Shown piece by piece: positions 13,733-20,742 of a stretch of 21,177 bases of DNA. A program made the translations under genes and the position numbers. How positions within the stretch are numbered: the first letter of the stretch is position 1; the number at the start of each line of letters is the position of its first letter. Origin of the DNA: a virus; the IMG/VR virus record IMGVR_UViG_3300021335_000960, positions 1-21,177 of that record; one strand, given 5' to 3'. The notes under the pieces were generated by a model. The model was given only the letters and a program-made list of their open reading frames with translations, had not been told where the DNA came from and did not search any database.

Positions 13733-13952
13733 TACTGCACCAATACAACAATTTATTAATCAAGTAAAAGGCGCAGATGCTTCTCAGCAAAAAGAAGTCA
13801 AACTAGATATTATGACTGCACGTAAACTAGCACTTACACTAGGTGAAGTAATGGCACGTATGAATGGTGACTTAGAAAAGTTTGTAAAAGAAAATGCACC
13901 TAAAGGCGAAGAAACTGTAACCATCAATATGGATGGTGGACAAAGCTGGTAA
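13713..13952 (+). CDS. Small conserved phage protein, unknown function
   Basis: 79 aa from ATG 13713, inside the previous gene's 3' end. It begins MPIEPINTAPIQQFINQVKGAD and continues with a helical DIMTARKLALTLGEVMARMNGDLEKF and a short acidic tail ending INMDGGQSW. Similar small proteins occur, as I recall, in marine T4-like phages; no function is known to me. It ends the co-directional overlap run, and the next 63 nt hold a late-type promoter element and a hairpin. Confidence 0.75.
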   Translation: MPIEPINTAPIQQFINQVKGADASQQKEVKLDIMTARKLALTLGEVMARMNGDLEKFVKENAPKGEETVTINMDGGQSW

Positions 13953-13979
13953 TAAGTACTAATATAACCTAAAAAAGAG

Positions 13980-14013
13980 ATAAATATATGCGTACATAAT
14001 TTATGGAGTACGC
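13980..14013 (+). promoter_or_regulatory. T4-late-type promoter element plus hairpin enclosing the ribosome-binding site
   Basis: ATAAATA (13980-13986) matches the late promoter element of T4-like phages. It is followed by the inverted repeat GCGTAC (13990-13995) / GTACGC (14008-14013) with a 12-nt loop. The GGAG ribosome-binding site (14005-14008) lies at the loop-stem junction, and the ATG follows at 14016. Folding could mask the site. Confidence 0.55.
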
Positions 14014-14015
14014 AA

Positions 14016-14303
14016 ATGAGTAGACCAAAACCTACGGTAATATTAGAACATATAGATAAAAAGACATATAAGTCTGAACAAGTATTAGAAGCAGAAGCTA
14101 TATGGGCAGTGTTTTTTAAAGGCAAGCCCTTCAATTTGAAGTCTCTAAACGTTATCACGAATTACCCTGGACCTAAATACAAAAAAGTATCTTTTTCAAA
14201 TCCAGGACATGCACATAATCTAGCACAAAAATTGAACGAACTATTTAATTCAGAAGACTTTGCAGTATATAAACTTACTACAGGTGAACTAACAGTCGAA
14301 TGA
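14016..14303 (+). CDS. Small conserved phage protein, unknown function
   Basis: 95 aa, ATG 14016 with GGAG 8 nt upstream. Begins MSRPKPTVILEHIDKKTYKSEQ, then EAEAIWAVFFKGKPFNLKSLN, a YPGPKYKKVSFSNPGHAHNLA segment and a short beta-like C-terminus. It resembles a conserved unknown that I recall from marine T4-like phages. It is basic and soluble, with no known motif. Expression as a late gene is suggested by the ATAAATA element just upstream. It is coupled to the next gene by an ATGA overlap. Confidence 0.78.
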   Translation: MSRPKPTVILEHIDKKTYKSEQVLEAEAIWAVFFKGKPFNLKSLNVITNYPGPKYKKVSFSNPGHAHNLAQKLNELFNSEDFAVYKLTTGELTVE

Positions 14304-14683
14304 ACTGGAAAGAAACCTATACAAAAATCTTTTTGAAGAATAGTAATATTGCACTAAGTGATGCTACTATGAAGGAATATCTTCCTTTGTGGTGGCAAAA
14401 CACTAGAGCAAAAGATGAAGGCGGATTGCGCCTTACAGAAGACGGGTATATACATCTTACAGAAAAATTGGATATACAAACATATGAAGTACCATTTCCA
14501 AAAGACTTCAAAGTAACTACACAAGTTATTATATTTTTGGACAAATTTATAGACTGTCCATACTTCCTTTCACCGTATAGTATCATTGTAACAAACGAAA
14601 AAAAGGCCATGGAATTGCACCTTTTTAGCGGAGATCTACGTAAATACGGACTAGCAAAAGCTCTTAAAAGACACGAAAATTAA
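14300..14683 (+). CDS. Conserved phage protein, unknown function
   Basis: 127 aa, ATGA start overlap with the previous gene. Features: NSNIALSDATMKEYLPLWWQNTR near the N-terminus, GGLRLTEDGYIHLTEKLD (41-58), then a hydrophobic strand VIIFLDKFIDCPYFLSPYSIIV and MELHLFSGDLRKYG at the end. The hydrophobic stretch is interrupted by charges and is not a membrane helix. It looks like a conserved unknown of marine T4-like phages. The tail of basic residues (ALKRHEN) is short. No function can be assigned. Confidence 0.78.
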   Translation: MNWKETYTKIFLKNSNIALSDATMKEYLPLWWQNTRAKDEGGLRLTEDGYIHLTEKLDIQTYEVPFPKDFKVTTQVIIFLDKFIDCPYFLSPYSIIVTNEKKAMELHLFSGDLRKYGLAKALKRHEN

Positions 14684-14702
14684 TATTTTGGTAATAAAGA
14701 GG

Positions 14703-14731
14703 TTGACTTTTCGGCCTTGTGATAGTATTAT
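14703..14731 (+). promoter_or_regulatory. Sigma70-type promoter upstream of the MoxR ATPase gene
   Basis: TTGACT 14703-14708, 17-bp spacer, TATTAT 14726-14731 (10 of 12 match). An alternative TATAAT (14729-14734) would need a 20-bp spacer. A start near 14738 leaves no leader for ATG 14745, supporting ATG 14778 as the true start. Confidence 0.65.
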
Positions 14732-14777
14732 AATAGTATAGTAAATGAGCAAAGACACTACAACTAGAGAGGCTAAT

Positions 14778-15863
14778 ATGGAAAATATCGCAACACGTAC
14801 TGTCACTCCTAATGGGGCTAAAAAATCAATCGCAAGAGCTTTTAAAAAGCAACGTCCGGTTTTTATTTGGGGTCCTCCAGGTATTGGCAAATCAGACATT
14901 GTACATCAAATTGGAGCATCTATGGATGCATATACAATTGATGTTCGACTATCGCTATGGGAACCAACAGACATTAAAGGTATTCCCTACTATGCGGCAA
15001 ATGACAACTGTATGGCTTGGGCACCGCCACAAGAACTTCCTACACAAGAATTTGCAAAGAAACATAAATGGATTATTTTGTTTCTAGATGAAATGAATTC
15101 AGCGGCACCGGCTGTACAAGCGGCCGCTTATCAATTGATACTTAACCGTAAGGTTGGTACATATACACTGCCAGACAATGTTCTTATTGTTGCGGCAGGT
15201 AACCGTGACGCAGATAAAGGCGTTACATACAGAATGCCAGCACCATTGGCAAACAGATTTATCCACTTAGAAATGGCTGTGGATTTTGATGATTGGTTTG
15301 CTTGGGCTGTTGCAAACAACCAACACAAAGACGTAGTTGGTTACCTAACTTTTAGCAAGAAAGATTTATACGATTTCGATCCGAAGTCACCGAGTCGTTC
15401 TTTTGCAACACCACGTAGTTGGTCGTTTGTATCAGAATTACTTGAAGATGACGACGACGAAGAAACCACTACAGATCTTGTAAGTGGTTCAGTTGGTGAA
15501 GGCCTTGCAGTGAAGTTTATGGCACATAGAAAAGTTGCTGGGCAGATGCCTAACCCTACAGACATTTTGTCAGGTAAGGTTAAGGAGCTCAACAATAAGG
15601 AAATCAGTGCGATGTATTCCTTAACAGTGTCTCTTTGCTACGAGCTTAAAGAAGCCTGCGACAAGAACGATAAAAAGTTTGATACTAAAGTTAATAACTT
15701 TTTACGTTTTGCTATGGATAACTTCGACACAGAGTTGGTTGTAATGGGAATCAAATTAGCCCTCACACAATACTCATTACCTATCGATCCTGATGAAGTC
15801 GAATGTTTCGATGAGTTCCATGAACGTTTTGGCAAGTATATTACTGCCGCACAAAAGGTTTAA
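14778..15863 (+). CDS. MoxR-family AAA+ ATPase
   Basis: 361 aa from ATG 14778, with GAGAGG at 14767-14772; an ATG at 14745 has no ribosome-binding site and sits on the predicted transcript start. Walker A is GPPGIGKS (32-39), Walker B ILFLDEMN (100-107), and the sensor 1 Asn lies in VAAGNRD. RMPAPLANRFIHLEM matches the arginine-finger region of MoxR/AAA_5 proteins. An acidic patch EDDDDEE lies mid-C-terminal domain. MoxR ATPases work with VWA partners as chaperones that assemble or activate complexes. The gene two positions down is exactly such a partner. A strong terminator follows 7 nt after the stop, so the pair is transcribed separately. Confidence 0.9.
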   Translation: MENIATRTVTPNGAKKSIARAFKKQRPVFIWGPPGIGKSDIVHQIGASMDAYTIDVRLSLWEPTDIKGIPYYAANDNCMAWAPPQELPTQEFAKKHKWIILFLDEMNSAAPAVQAAAYQLILNRKVGTYTLPDNVLIVAAGNRDADKGVTYRMPAPLANRFIHLEMAVDFDDWFAWAVANNQHKDVVGYLTFSKKDLYDFDPKSPSRSFATPRSWSFVSELLEDDDDEETTTDLVSGSVGEGLAVKFMAHRKVAGQMPNPTDILSGKVKELNNKEISAMYSLTVSLCYELKEACDKNDKKFDTKVNNFLRFAMDNFDTELVVMGIKLALTQYSLPIDPDEVECFDEFHERFGKYITAAQKV

Positions 15864-15870
15864 CCAAATT

Positions 15871-15900
15871 AGAATAGGGGTGAAAGCCCCTATTCTTTTT
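15871..15900 (+). terminator. Strong rho-independent terminator after the MoxR gene
   Basis: AGAATAGGGG (15871-15880), loop TGAAAG, CCCCTATTCT (15887-15896), then TTTT to 15900. A perfect 10-bp stem with U-run. It is the only clear factor-independent terminator I see in the window. Confidence 0.93.
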
Positions 15901-15910
15901 ACCAAACTAT

Positions 15911-15939
15911 TTGACATTGAAACGTAAAGATACTATAAT
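15911..15939 (+). promoter_or_regulatory. Perfect sigma70-type promoter upstream of the VWA/metallopeptidase gene
   Basis: TTGACA 15911-15916, 17-bp spacer, TATAAT 15934-15939, directly after the terminator. The short leader holds AAGGAG (about 15952-15957) before ATG 15964. Confidence 0.87.
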
Positions 15940-15963
15940 AAGTAACATAGCAAGGAGAATAAG

Positions 15964-17277
15964 ATGAGTGCAGTAGCAGGAAAAAAACATTGGTCACCTA
16001 ATCCAGACATTACTCCAGCAGAACTGGACGAAATGCGTGTTGATGTTCTTGACAGAATTATTGTAGCACGTATTGGCTTACTTCTTAGACATCCTTTCTT
16101 TGGTAATATGGCAACACGTCTGCGTATTAAAAGTGCAGATGATTGGTGTCCTACAGCCGCAGTAGACGGTAAAAATTTATATTTTAACACTCAATTCTTT
16201 AATGCTATGGATAATAAAGAGATTGAGTTTGTAATTGCACACGAAATTTTGCATTGTGTATTTGATCATTTAGGACGTAGAGCTTGGCAGGGTAGAAACT
16301 TAGATCCTCATATTAGTAATATTGCACAAGATTATATTGTAAACAATACACTTGTAAGAGACAATATTGGTACTAAGCCTAAACTAGTAGATTGTTTTCA
16401 AGACTTTAAATATGAAGATTGGACTTCAGAAGAAGTTTACGAAGATATTTTTCAAAAGTATGATGAAGAAGAACTTAAAGCATTAGGTGAATTGTTAGAC
16501 GAACATCTTGATTTAGATGATGATTCAGGAGGCTCTGCAAACAATAAAGATCCTGAACAGGATACTAATCATGACGAAGGTAACAAGAGTGTAAAGGCAC
16601 CTAAGTATAGCAAAGAAGAACTAAAGAAGATTAGAGATAGTGTAAAAGAAGGTATGATGCAGGCCGCACAAGCCGCTGGCGCAGGTAACCTTCCTAAAGA
16701 AGTTCAGCGAATGATATCTGAACTTACAGAACCTAAAATGAACTGGCGTGAACTTATCCGTCAGCAGATACAGTCTACTATAAGAAATGACTATACATTT
16801 AGTCGTCCATCACGTAAAGGTTGGCATACTGGTGTAGTATTACCAGGTATGAACTTTGACGAGCAGATTGATCTTTGTATTGCATTTGATATGAGCGGAT
16901 CAATTGGTGGTGATATGCCTAGAGACTTCCTAAGTGAAGTAAAAGGTATTTGTGATGAATTCAAAGAGTACAATATTAAAATTTGGTGTTTTGATACATC
17001 TGTATATGCAGAGCAAGATTTTCATTCAGATCAAGGCGATGACATTTCAGAATATCAACCTGTAGGCGGTGGCGGAACAGAGTTCATGGTTAATTGGGAA
17101 TACATGAAAGAAAATGACATTGTTCCAAAGAAATTTATTATGTTTACAGACGGTTACCCATGGGGCAGTTGGGGTGAAGAAGATTACTGTGAAACAGTAT
17201 TTGTAATACATAGCAACCGTAAAAAGGATATTCAAGCACCGTTTGGTGTTACTGCACACTATGAAGAAACCGTTTAA
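15964..17277 (+). CDS. DUF2201-like metallopeptidase/VWA-domain protein
   Basis: 437 aa, ATG 15964 after AAGGAG. The N-terminal domain has a zinc-protease motif HEILHCVFDH (93-102; H93, E94, H97 and perhaps H102). A long acidic, low-complexity linker (about 165-215) follows. The C-terminal VWA-like domain has IAFDMSGSIGG (306-316) with MIDAS residues D309, S311 and S313, T372 in GGGGTEF, and D396 in FTDG. This architecture is that of bacterial VWA-like/DUF2201 proteins paired with MoxR ATPases. The MoxR gene lies directly upstream, but terminator and promoter separate them. It may recognise a protein target through metal at MIDAS, with the peptidase domain acting on it. Target unknown: host factor or virion assembly intermediate. 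It overlaps the next gene by 17 nt. Confidence 0.88.
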   Translation: MSAVAGKKHWSPNPDITPAELDEMRVDVLDRIIVARIGLLLRHPFFGNMATRLRIKSADDWCPTAAVDGKNLYFNTQFFNAMDNKEIEFVIAHEILHCVFDHLGRRAWQGRNLDPHISNIAQDYIVNNTLVRDNIGTKPKLVDCFQDFKYEDWTSEEVYEDIFQKYDEEELKALGELLDEHLDLDDDSGGSANNKDPEQDTNHDEGNKSVKAPKYSKEELKKIRDSVKEGMMQAAQAAGAGNLPKEVQRMISELTEPKMNWRELIRQQIQSTIRNDYTFSRPSRKGWHTGVVLPGMNFDEQIDLCIAFDMSGSIGGDMPRDFLSEVKGICDEFKEYNIKIWCFDTSVYAEQDFHSDQGDDISEYQPVGGGGTEFMVNWEYMKENDIVPKKFIMFTDGYPWGSWGEEDYCETVFVIHSNRKKDIQAPFGVTAHYEETV

Positions 17278-17539
17278 ATCACCAAATCCTAATGATTTTT
17301 TTCAAATTAGAAAGTTAAAATTTGAAGCACCTCACCTTGAATATATCGATCTACCATTCGCATATAACATAGAAAATAGTCTAGAAAAGTGGATTACAGA
17401 CAACTGTAAGAACAGATTCTATATCAAAAAGACTATGGCCATAACAGATAAGCAAGGATTCAAACTTAGAGTAGGTTTTGAAGATCCTAAAGAAATGTCA
17501 TATTTCGTTTTGGCGTGTCCACTTTTGAAATACAAGTAA
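17261..17539 (+). CDS. Small conserved phage protein, unknown function
   Basis: 92 aa from ATG 17261, inside the VWA gene's 3' end; a start at 17243 would add six residues. Begins MKKPFKSPNPNDFFQIRKLKF, then LEYIDLPFAYNIENSLEKWI, and ends GFEDPKEMSYFVLACPLLKYK. It resembles a conserved unknown that I recall from T4-like marine phages. Basic N-terminus, no membrane segment of sufficient length. No clear ribosome-binding site, so translation may be coupled to the VWA gene. Confidence 0.72.
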   Translation: MKKPFKSPNPNDFFQIRKLKFEAPHLEYIDLPFAYNIENSLEKWITDNCKNRFYIKKTMAITDKQGFKLRVGFEDPKEMSYFVLACPLLKYK

Positions 17540-17568
17540 ATAATATACACAGTTAACGGAGGTAAAAG

Positions 17569-17841
17569 ATGACTGAAGAAAAGAAGAACCCACAAGTAGC
17601 GGGTACACAAACAGCACCACAACAGCCTACTGAGCCTGTTGAACTAACAATTCAGGACTTAGGCGTCATTAGAAGTATTATTGACGTGGCTAGCCAACGC
17701 GGTGCATTCAAAGCAAATGAAATGGAAGCAGTTGGTAAAACATATAATAAGCTAGAAACTTTTCTAGAAACTGTTCAGAAGAAATCTGAAGAGGCAAAAG
17801 CGGCTCAAGAAAAGGCGCAAGGAGAAAAAACAAATGGCTAA
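17569..17841 (+). CDS. Small helical conserved phage protein, unknown function
   Basis: 90 aa, ATG 17569 after GGAGG (17558-17562). The first 25 residues are Gln/Pro/Thr-rich and probably disordered. A helical core follows: LTIQDLGVIRSIIDVASQRG (26-45), then EMEAVGKTYNKLETFLETVQKKSEE and an Ala/Glu/Lys coiled-coil-like tail. No enzymatic motif. It overlaps the next gene by 8 nt, and both may be structural or assembly factors. The preceding 29-nt gap has GTAAATAAT, only a weak late-promoter resemblance. Confidence 0.75.
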   Translation: MTEEKKNPQVAGTQTAPQQPTEPVELTIQDLGVIRSIIDVASQRGAFKANEMEAVGKTYNKLETFLETVQKKSEEAKAAQEKAQGEKTNG

Positions 17842-18466
17842 TATAAAACATGTAGGACGTATAAAGTCAAACCAACGTAAAGTTGCAGTGGCTTTTCGCG
17901 TACTACCCGATGATCCAAATCATGCACTTATTGTAGATACTGCAACCCTAAGCGATGCAGATCACGATAGTTTAATGAAATTAATTGAATCTGATGCAGG
18001 TCAGCAAGCACATGAACTTGCAGAAGCAATGGATAGAGCAGTATTAAGTGATGGTGCTCGTATGTTACCAAGATTTCACCAAACTGGAAGATTACAAAAG
18101 ATTCCAACATCTGAAATTGAGATGACACCTAATAACACCACAGCAGTTTTATTGTCTGAAATTAATTCAGCAGTAGCAGAACAAAAAGGTGTAACAGTAG
18201 CAGATCTTGCTATGTCTGACAATACTGTGCCTAAGACTACTACAGAAACTGTAGGTACTGTAAACGAAATGCCAGCCACAACAGAAGTTGCGGCAGAAGC
18301 TGATGCGGCACGTATTCAAGCACCAGACGATGGAGTGATCTCCGACGAACAACTGGCGGCAAGTTATAGATCACAAGCCGATAGAATGTTCAAGGAAGCG
18401 AAAAGGTTACGTGAACAGGCTGAAGAGCTAGTTCCAACCAAGAAGAAGAAAAAAGAAGAAGCATAA
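17834..18466 (+). CDS. Conserved phage protein, possibly virion-associated, unknown function
   Basis: 210 aa. N-terminal domain: MANIKHVGRIKSNQRKVAVAF, then VLPDDPNHALIV, HDSLMKLIESDAGQQA (about 44-59) and an alanine-rich helix. A middle part has MTPNNTTAVLLSEINSAVAEQKGVT. The C-terminal third is low complexity and ends in a lysine/arginine-rich coiled coil (ADRMFKEAKRLREQAEEL, then KKKKKEE). The N-terminal half resembles a conserved protein of marine T4-like phages that I cannot name with certainty. Position near a tail-fibre-like gene makes a structural role possible. Overlaps the previous gene by 8 nt. Confidence 0.75.
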   Translation: MANIKHVGRIKSNQRKVAVAFRVLPDDPNHALIVDTATLSDADHDSLMKLIESDAGQQAHELAEAMDRAVLSDGARMLPRFHQTGRLQKIPTSEIEMTPNNTTAVLLSEINSAVAEQKGVTVADLAMSDNTVPKTTTETVGTVNEMPATTEVAAEADAARIQAPDDGVISDEQLAASYRSQADRMFKEAKRLREQAEELVPTKKKKKEEA

Positions 18467-18497
18467 TTTTTTCTTCCGCAACACATCGGATTGATGA

Positions 18498-18806
18498 ATG
18501 AAACGTAAGAAGTTTCCTGCGGATGTTATACGACAGTGGCCCGAGGTATTCAAAGACATAGATGTACATAGTGTACCGATGGAATACATCAACACTATTC
18601 ATGTAGAGTTTAAGAATGGTAAAGCGTGGGACATTGATTGTAAAGCAAAACGGAGCATATCTAATAATAACGTTACCAAAGAGCTAGAAGATTTATTCGA
18701 GCAGTACGGTGACGCTATAAAGGGTATTGACTTCCGTATCGACAGTCGAAGAGTTAAGAAAGACATTCAAAAAGAAACTAGAAAATTTCTTAAGAGACGC
18801 AAGTAA
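18498..18806 (+). CDS. Small basic conserved phage protein, unknown function
   Basis: 102 aa, ATG 18498 in a poorly marked context (only CGGA at about 18488). Begins MKRKKFPADVIRQWPEVFKDID, has IHVEFKNGKAWDIDCK in the middle, and finishes with a basic helix (RRVKKDIQKETRKFLKRRK). Resembles a conserved unknown that I recall from T4-like marine phages, perhaps nucleic-acid binding judging by charge. It ends by a one-base overlap (TAATG) with the FkbM methyltransferase gene. The 31-nt gap upstream has no clear promoter. Confidence 0.72.
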   Translation: MKRKKFPADVIRQWPEVFKDIDVHSVPMEYINTIHVEFKNGKAWDIDCKAKRSISNNNVTKELEDLFEQYGDAIKGIDFRIDSRRVKKDIQKETRKFLKRRK

Positions 18807-19441
18807 TGGGACCTGAAGGAAGTAACCTAAACATATCAGAAAGTGGCCAAGAGTTTTTTGTTTTAGATCAATTAGGATATAAAAAGAACGGTTATTTTAT
18901 TGATATTGGTGCTTCAGATGGTGTTACTGCTAGTAATACTTTTATATTAGAGAAGTTTTACAGGTGGCAAGGTATTTGCGTTGATCCTAATCCTAGCACA
19001 TTAAAGAGCTTATGCGGAGCAAGAGATAGTGTAATAAGCGATCTCTGTGTGTATAATGAGTCAGGAAAAATACTACCGTTTCGGTATTTAGAGGATCAAA
19101 CACAGTTTTTTGGTTGGAATTTGAGATCAGGTATTGAAGGTATTATCGAGGATCCAGGAGAAGACTTTGCACATATGAATGTGTATAGCATTACTCTATC
19201 AGACTTGATAAAATTATATAAGGCACCTCCGGTTATAGATTATATTAGTCTTGATTGCGAAGGAAGTGAATCTTTAATATTAGAAGCATTTGATTGGAGT
19301 GTTCATATTAACACTTTGACTGTCGAATTTGAAAACGACAAAAATCGTCAAAAGATATTAAATATACTAGAAAACCAAGGCTTTGAGCGTCATATACGCT
19401 GTGATAACGAAGATTGGTATGTAAATAACATTATTAAATAA
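18806..19441 (+). CDS. FkbM-family SAM-dependent methyltransferase
   Basis: 211 aa, TAATG start. GYFIDIGASDGVTASNT (29-45) is the FkbM SAM-binding motif. ICVDPNPSTLKSL resembles the acidic-loop region, and IDYISLDCEGSESLIL is the family's characteristic (D)CEGxExxIL motif. FkbM enzymes O-methylate sugars or polyketides; phage copies often sit near tail or glycan genes. Here it directly precedes a tail-fibre-like gene with its own late-type promoter. Substrate unknown; methylation of a surface sugar or of virion glycans is a reasonable guess. Confidence 0.85.
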   Translation: MGPEGSNLNISESGQEFFVLDQLGYKKNGYFIDIGASDGVTASNTFILEKFYRWQGICVDPNPSTLKSLCGARDSVISDLCVYNESGKILPFRYLEDQTQFFGWNLRSGIEGIIEDPGEDFAHMNVYSITLSDLIKLYKAPPVIDYISLDCEGSESLILEAFDWSVHINTLTVEFENDKNRQKILNILENQGFERHIRCDNEDWYVNNIIK

Positions 19442-19454
19442 ATGCACATAAGGC

Positions 19455-19461
19455 ATAAATA
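19455..19461 (+). promoter_or_regulatory. T4-late-type promoter upstream of the tail-fibre-like gene
   Basis: ATAAATA (19455-19461) in the 48-nt gap before ATG 19490. AGGAGA (19478-19483) is the ribosome-binding site. Late expression agrees with a structural product. A TATAAT at 19464-19469 lacks a -35. Confidence 0.65.
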
Positions 19462-19489
19462 CATATAATAAAGAATCAGGAGACAAAGA

Positions 19490-20701
19490 ATGTCACTACG
19501 TTTGAGAAGAGGTACAGACGGCGAACGTCTAGCAATAACGCCAGAAGCGGGCGAACTTATATTCACTACGGATACTAAAACAGTATTTGTTGGCGATGGT
19601 GCCACACAAGGTGGTATTGTTGTTAGTGCCGGCGGAGTTACTTTAGCAGACTTAGGTGATACAAACATTGTATCTGTACAAGACGGTGATTTATTAGGTT
19701 ATAACGCATCTGCAAGCAAATGGGAAGCAACAAGATTTGTTGACACTGATATAACAGGTAGCGTATTTGCTAAAGACTCAGGTGTACTTGTTGACGCAAA
19801 CGCTGGTCTAATCACTGGTACAGTAAGCACAGATGCTGTTACAGCATCAGGAACAATTACAGCAAACGCATTTGTAGGCGATATTACAGGTGGTGTTACA
19901 GGTGATGTTGTTGGTAATGTTACAGGTAACATAGTAGGTAACTCAGTAGGTTATCATACAGGTGATATTACAGGTAGCGTATTTGCTATAGATTCAGGTT
20001 TAATGGTTGACGCAATTAACGGTGAGTTTTTTGGCAACAGAATTTTTACAACAAAAGTTGATAATACTGCTGGACAACTTACACTTCAAGGTACTACTGG
20101 AATTAGAATTCAACAAACAGGCGGTAGTGCTAACACAATGACATTCAATGACACTGACGGACTTGTCATTAACGGTAGTGGCAACAATTTATCATTCACT
20201 GGAACAACTGGATTAGATGCAGGTAACACTATCCTTTCTCGTAAAACAGACGGTAATCCAATTTTTAGTTTTACAAGAACAGAATCAACAGGACAAGTAG
20301 CAACAGAAGCAAGTATTGGACGTATAACATTTAGTAAGACTGATACAGATGGTACACAAACACCATTCCAAATTGAAGTTAACAAAACTTACCTGAATAT
20401 TTTCCCTAACCCAACTGGCACACCAGATTACACAAAATTTGTACAAGTTTGGAATAACGGTAAATTACAAGTAGGCGGAGAAGCTGGCGGCTCAGGTTAT
20501 CAAGGTATGAGTAGAGAACCAGATGCACAACTAGAAGTAACAGGTAACGTTAAAGTAAATGGTGCGTTTGAACTGCTTTTAGGTAATATGACAACTACAG
20601 AACGTAATGCACTAACAGCCGCAAACGGTATGATCATATACAATACAACAGACAACAAGTTCCAAGGCTACGAAAATGGTGCTTGGGCCAACTTAATTTA
20701 A
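19490..20701 (+). CDS. Tail-fibre-like structural protein with Mtd-type N-terminus
   Basis: 403 aa, ATG 19490 with AGGAGA 7 nt upstream. The first 45 residues contain RLRRGTDGERLAITPEAGE and then LIFTTDTKTVFVGDG, the N-terminal domain found in phage tail fibre and tropism proteins. A Gly/Thr/Val-rich region with short repeats (GDITGG, VTGDVVGN, VTGNIVGN; about 128-150) suggests a beta-helix or fibrous stalk. A 12-residue unit beginning DITGSVFA occurs twice, at about 87 and 159. The C-terminal MTTTERNALTAANGMIIYNTTDNKFQ... resembles the last domain of many phage fibre proteins. It is likely part of the host-recognition apparatus. No enzymatic motif. Confidence 0.8.
   Translation: MSLRLRRGTDGERLAITPEAGELIFTTDTKTVFVGDGATQGGIVVSAGGVTLADLGDTNIVSVQDGDLLGYNASASKWEATRFVDTDITGSVFAKDSGVLVDANAGLITGTVSTDAVTASGTITANAFVGDITGGVTGDVVGNVTGNIVGNSVGYHTGDITGSVFAIDSGLMVDAINGEFFGNRIFTTKVDNTAGQLTLQGTTGIRIQQTGGSANTMTFNDTDGLVINGSGNNLSFTGTTGLDAGNTILSRKTDGNPIFSFTRTESTGQVATEASIGRITFSKTDTDGTQTPFQIEVNKTYLNIFPNPTGTPDYTKFVQVWNNGKLQVGGEAGGSGYQGMSREPDAQLEVTGNVKVNGAFELLLGNMTTTERNALTAANGMIIYNTTDNKFQGYENGAWANLI
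19748..19998 (+). repeat. Direct repeat within the tail-fibre-like gene
   Basis: 35-nt copies at 19748-19782 and 19964-19998 share GATAT(A/T)ACAGGTAGCG and continue with few changes (DITGSVFAxDSG). Their 216-nt offset is 72 codons. Between them, shorter ACAGGT units recur. This suggests in-frame duplication of a fibre module. Confidence 0.7.
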
Positions 20702-20718
20702 CACTAACCTAAATCCAA

Positions 20719-20725
20719 ATAAATA
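20719..20725 (+). promoter_or_regulatory. T4-late-type promoter upstream of the desaturase gene
   Basis: ATAAATA (20719-20725) in the 41-nt gap after the tail gene. It is followed by AGGAG (20733-20737) and ATG 20743. Confidence 0.62.
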
Positions 20726-20742
20726 CATTTGTAGGAGTACAA

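Noticed and set aside
283-20385. Many open frames of 60-124 codons on the minus strand
   Set aside because: Each lies opposite a well-supported + gene, lacks ribosome-binding sites and shows composition of an antisense shadow.
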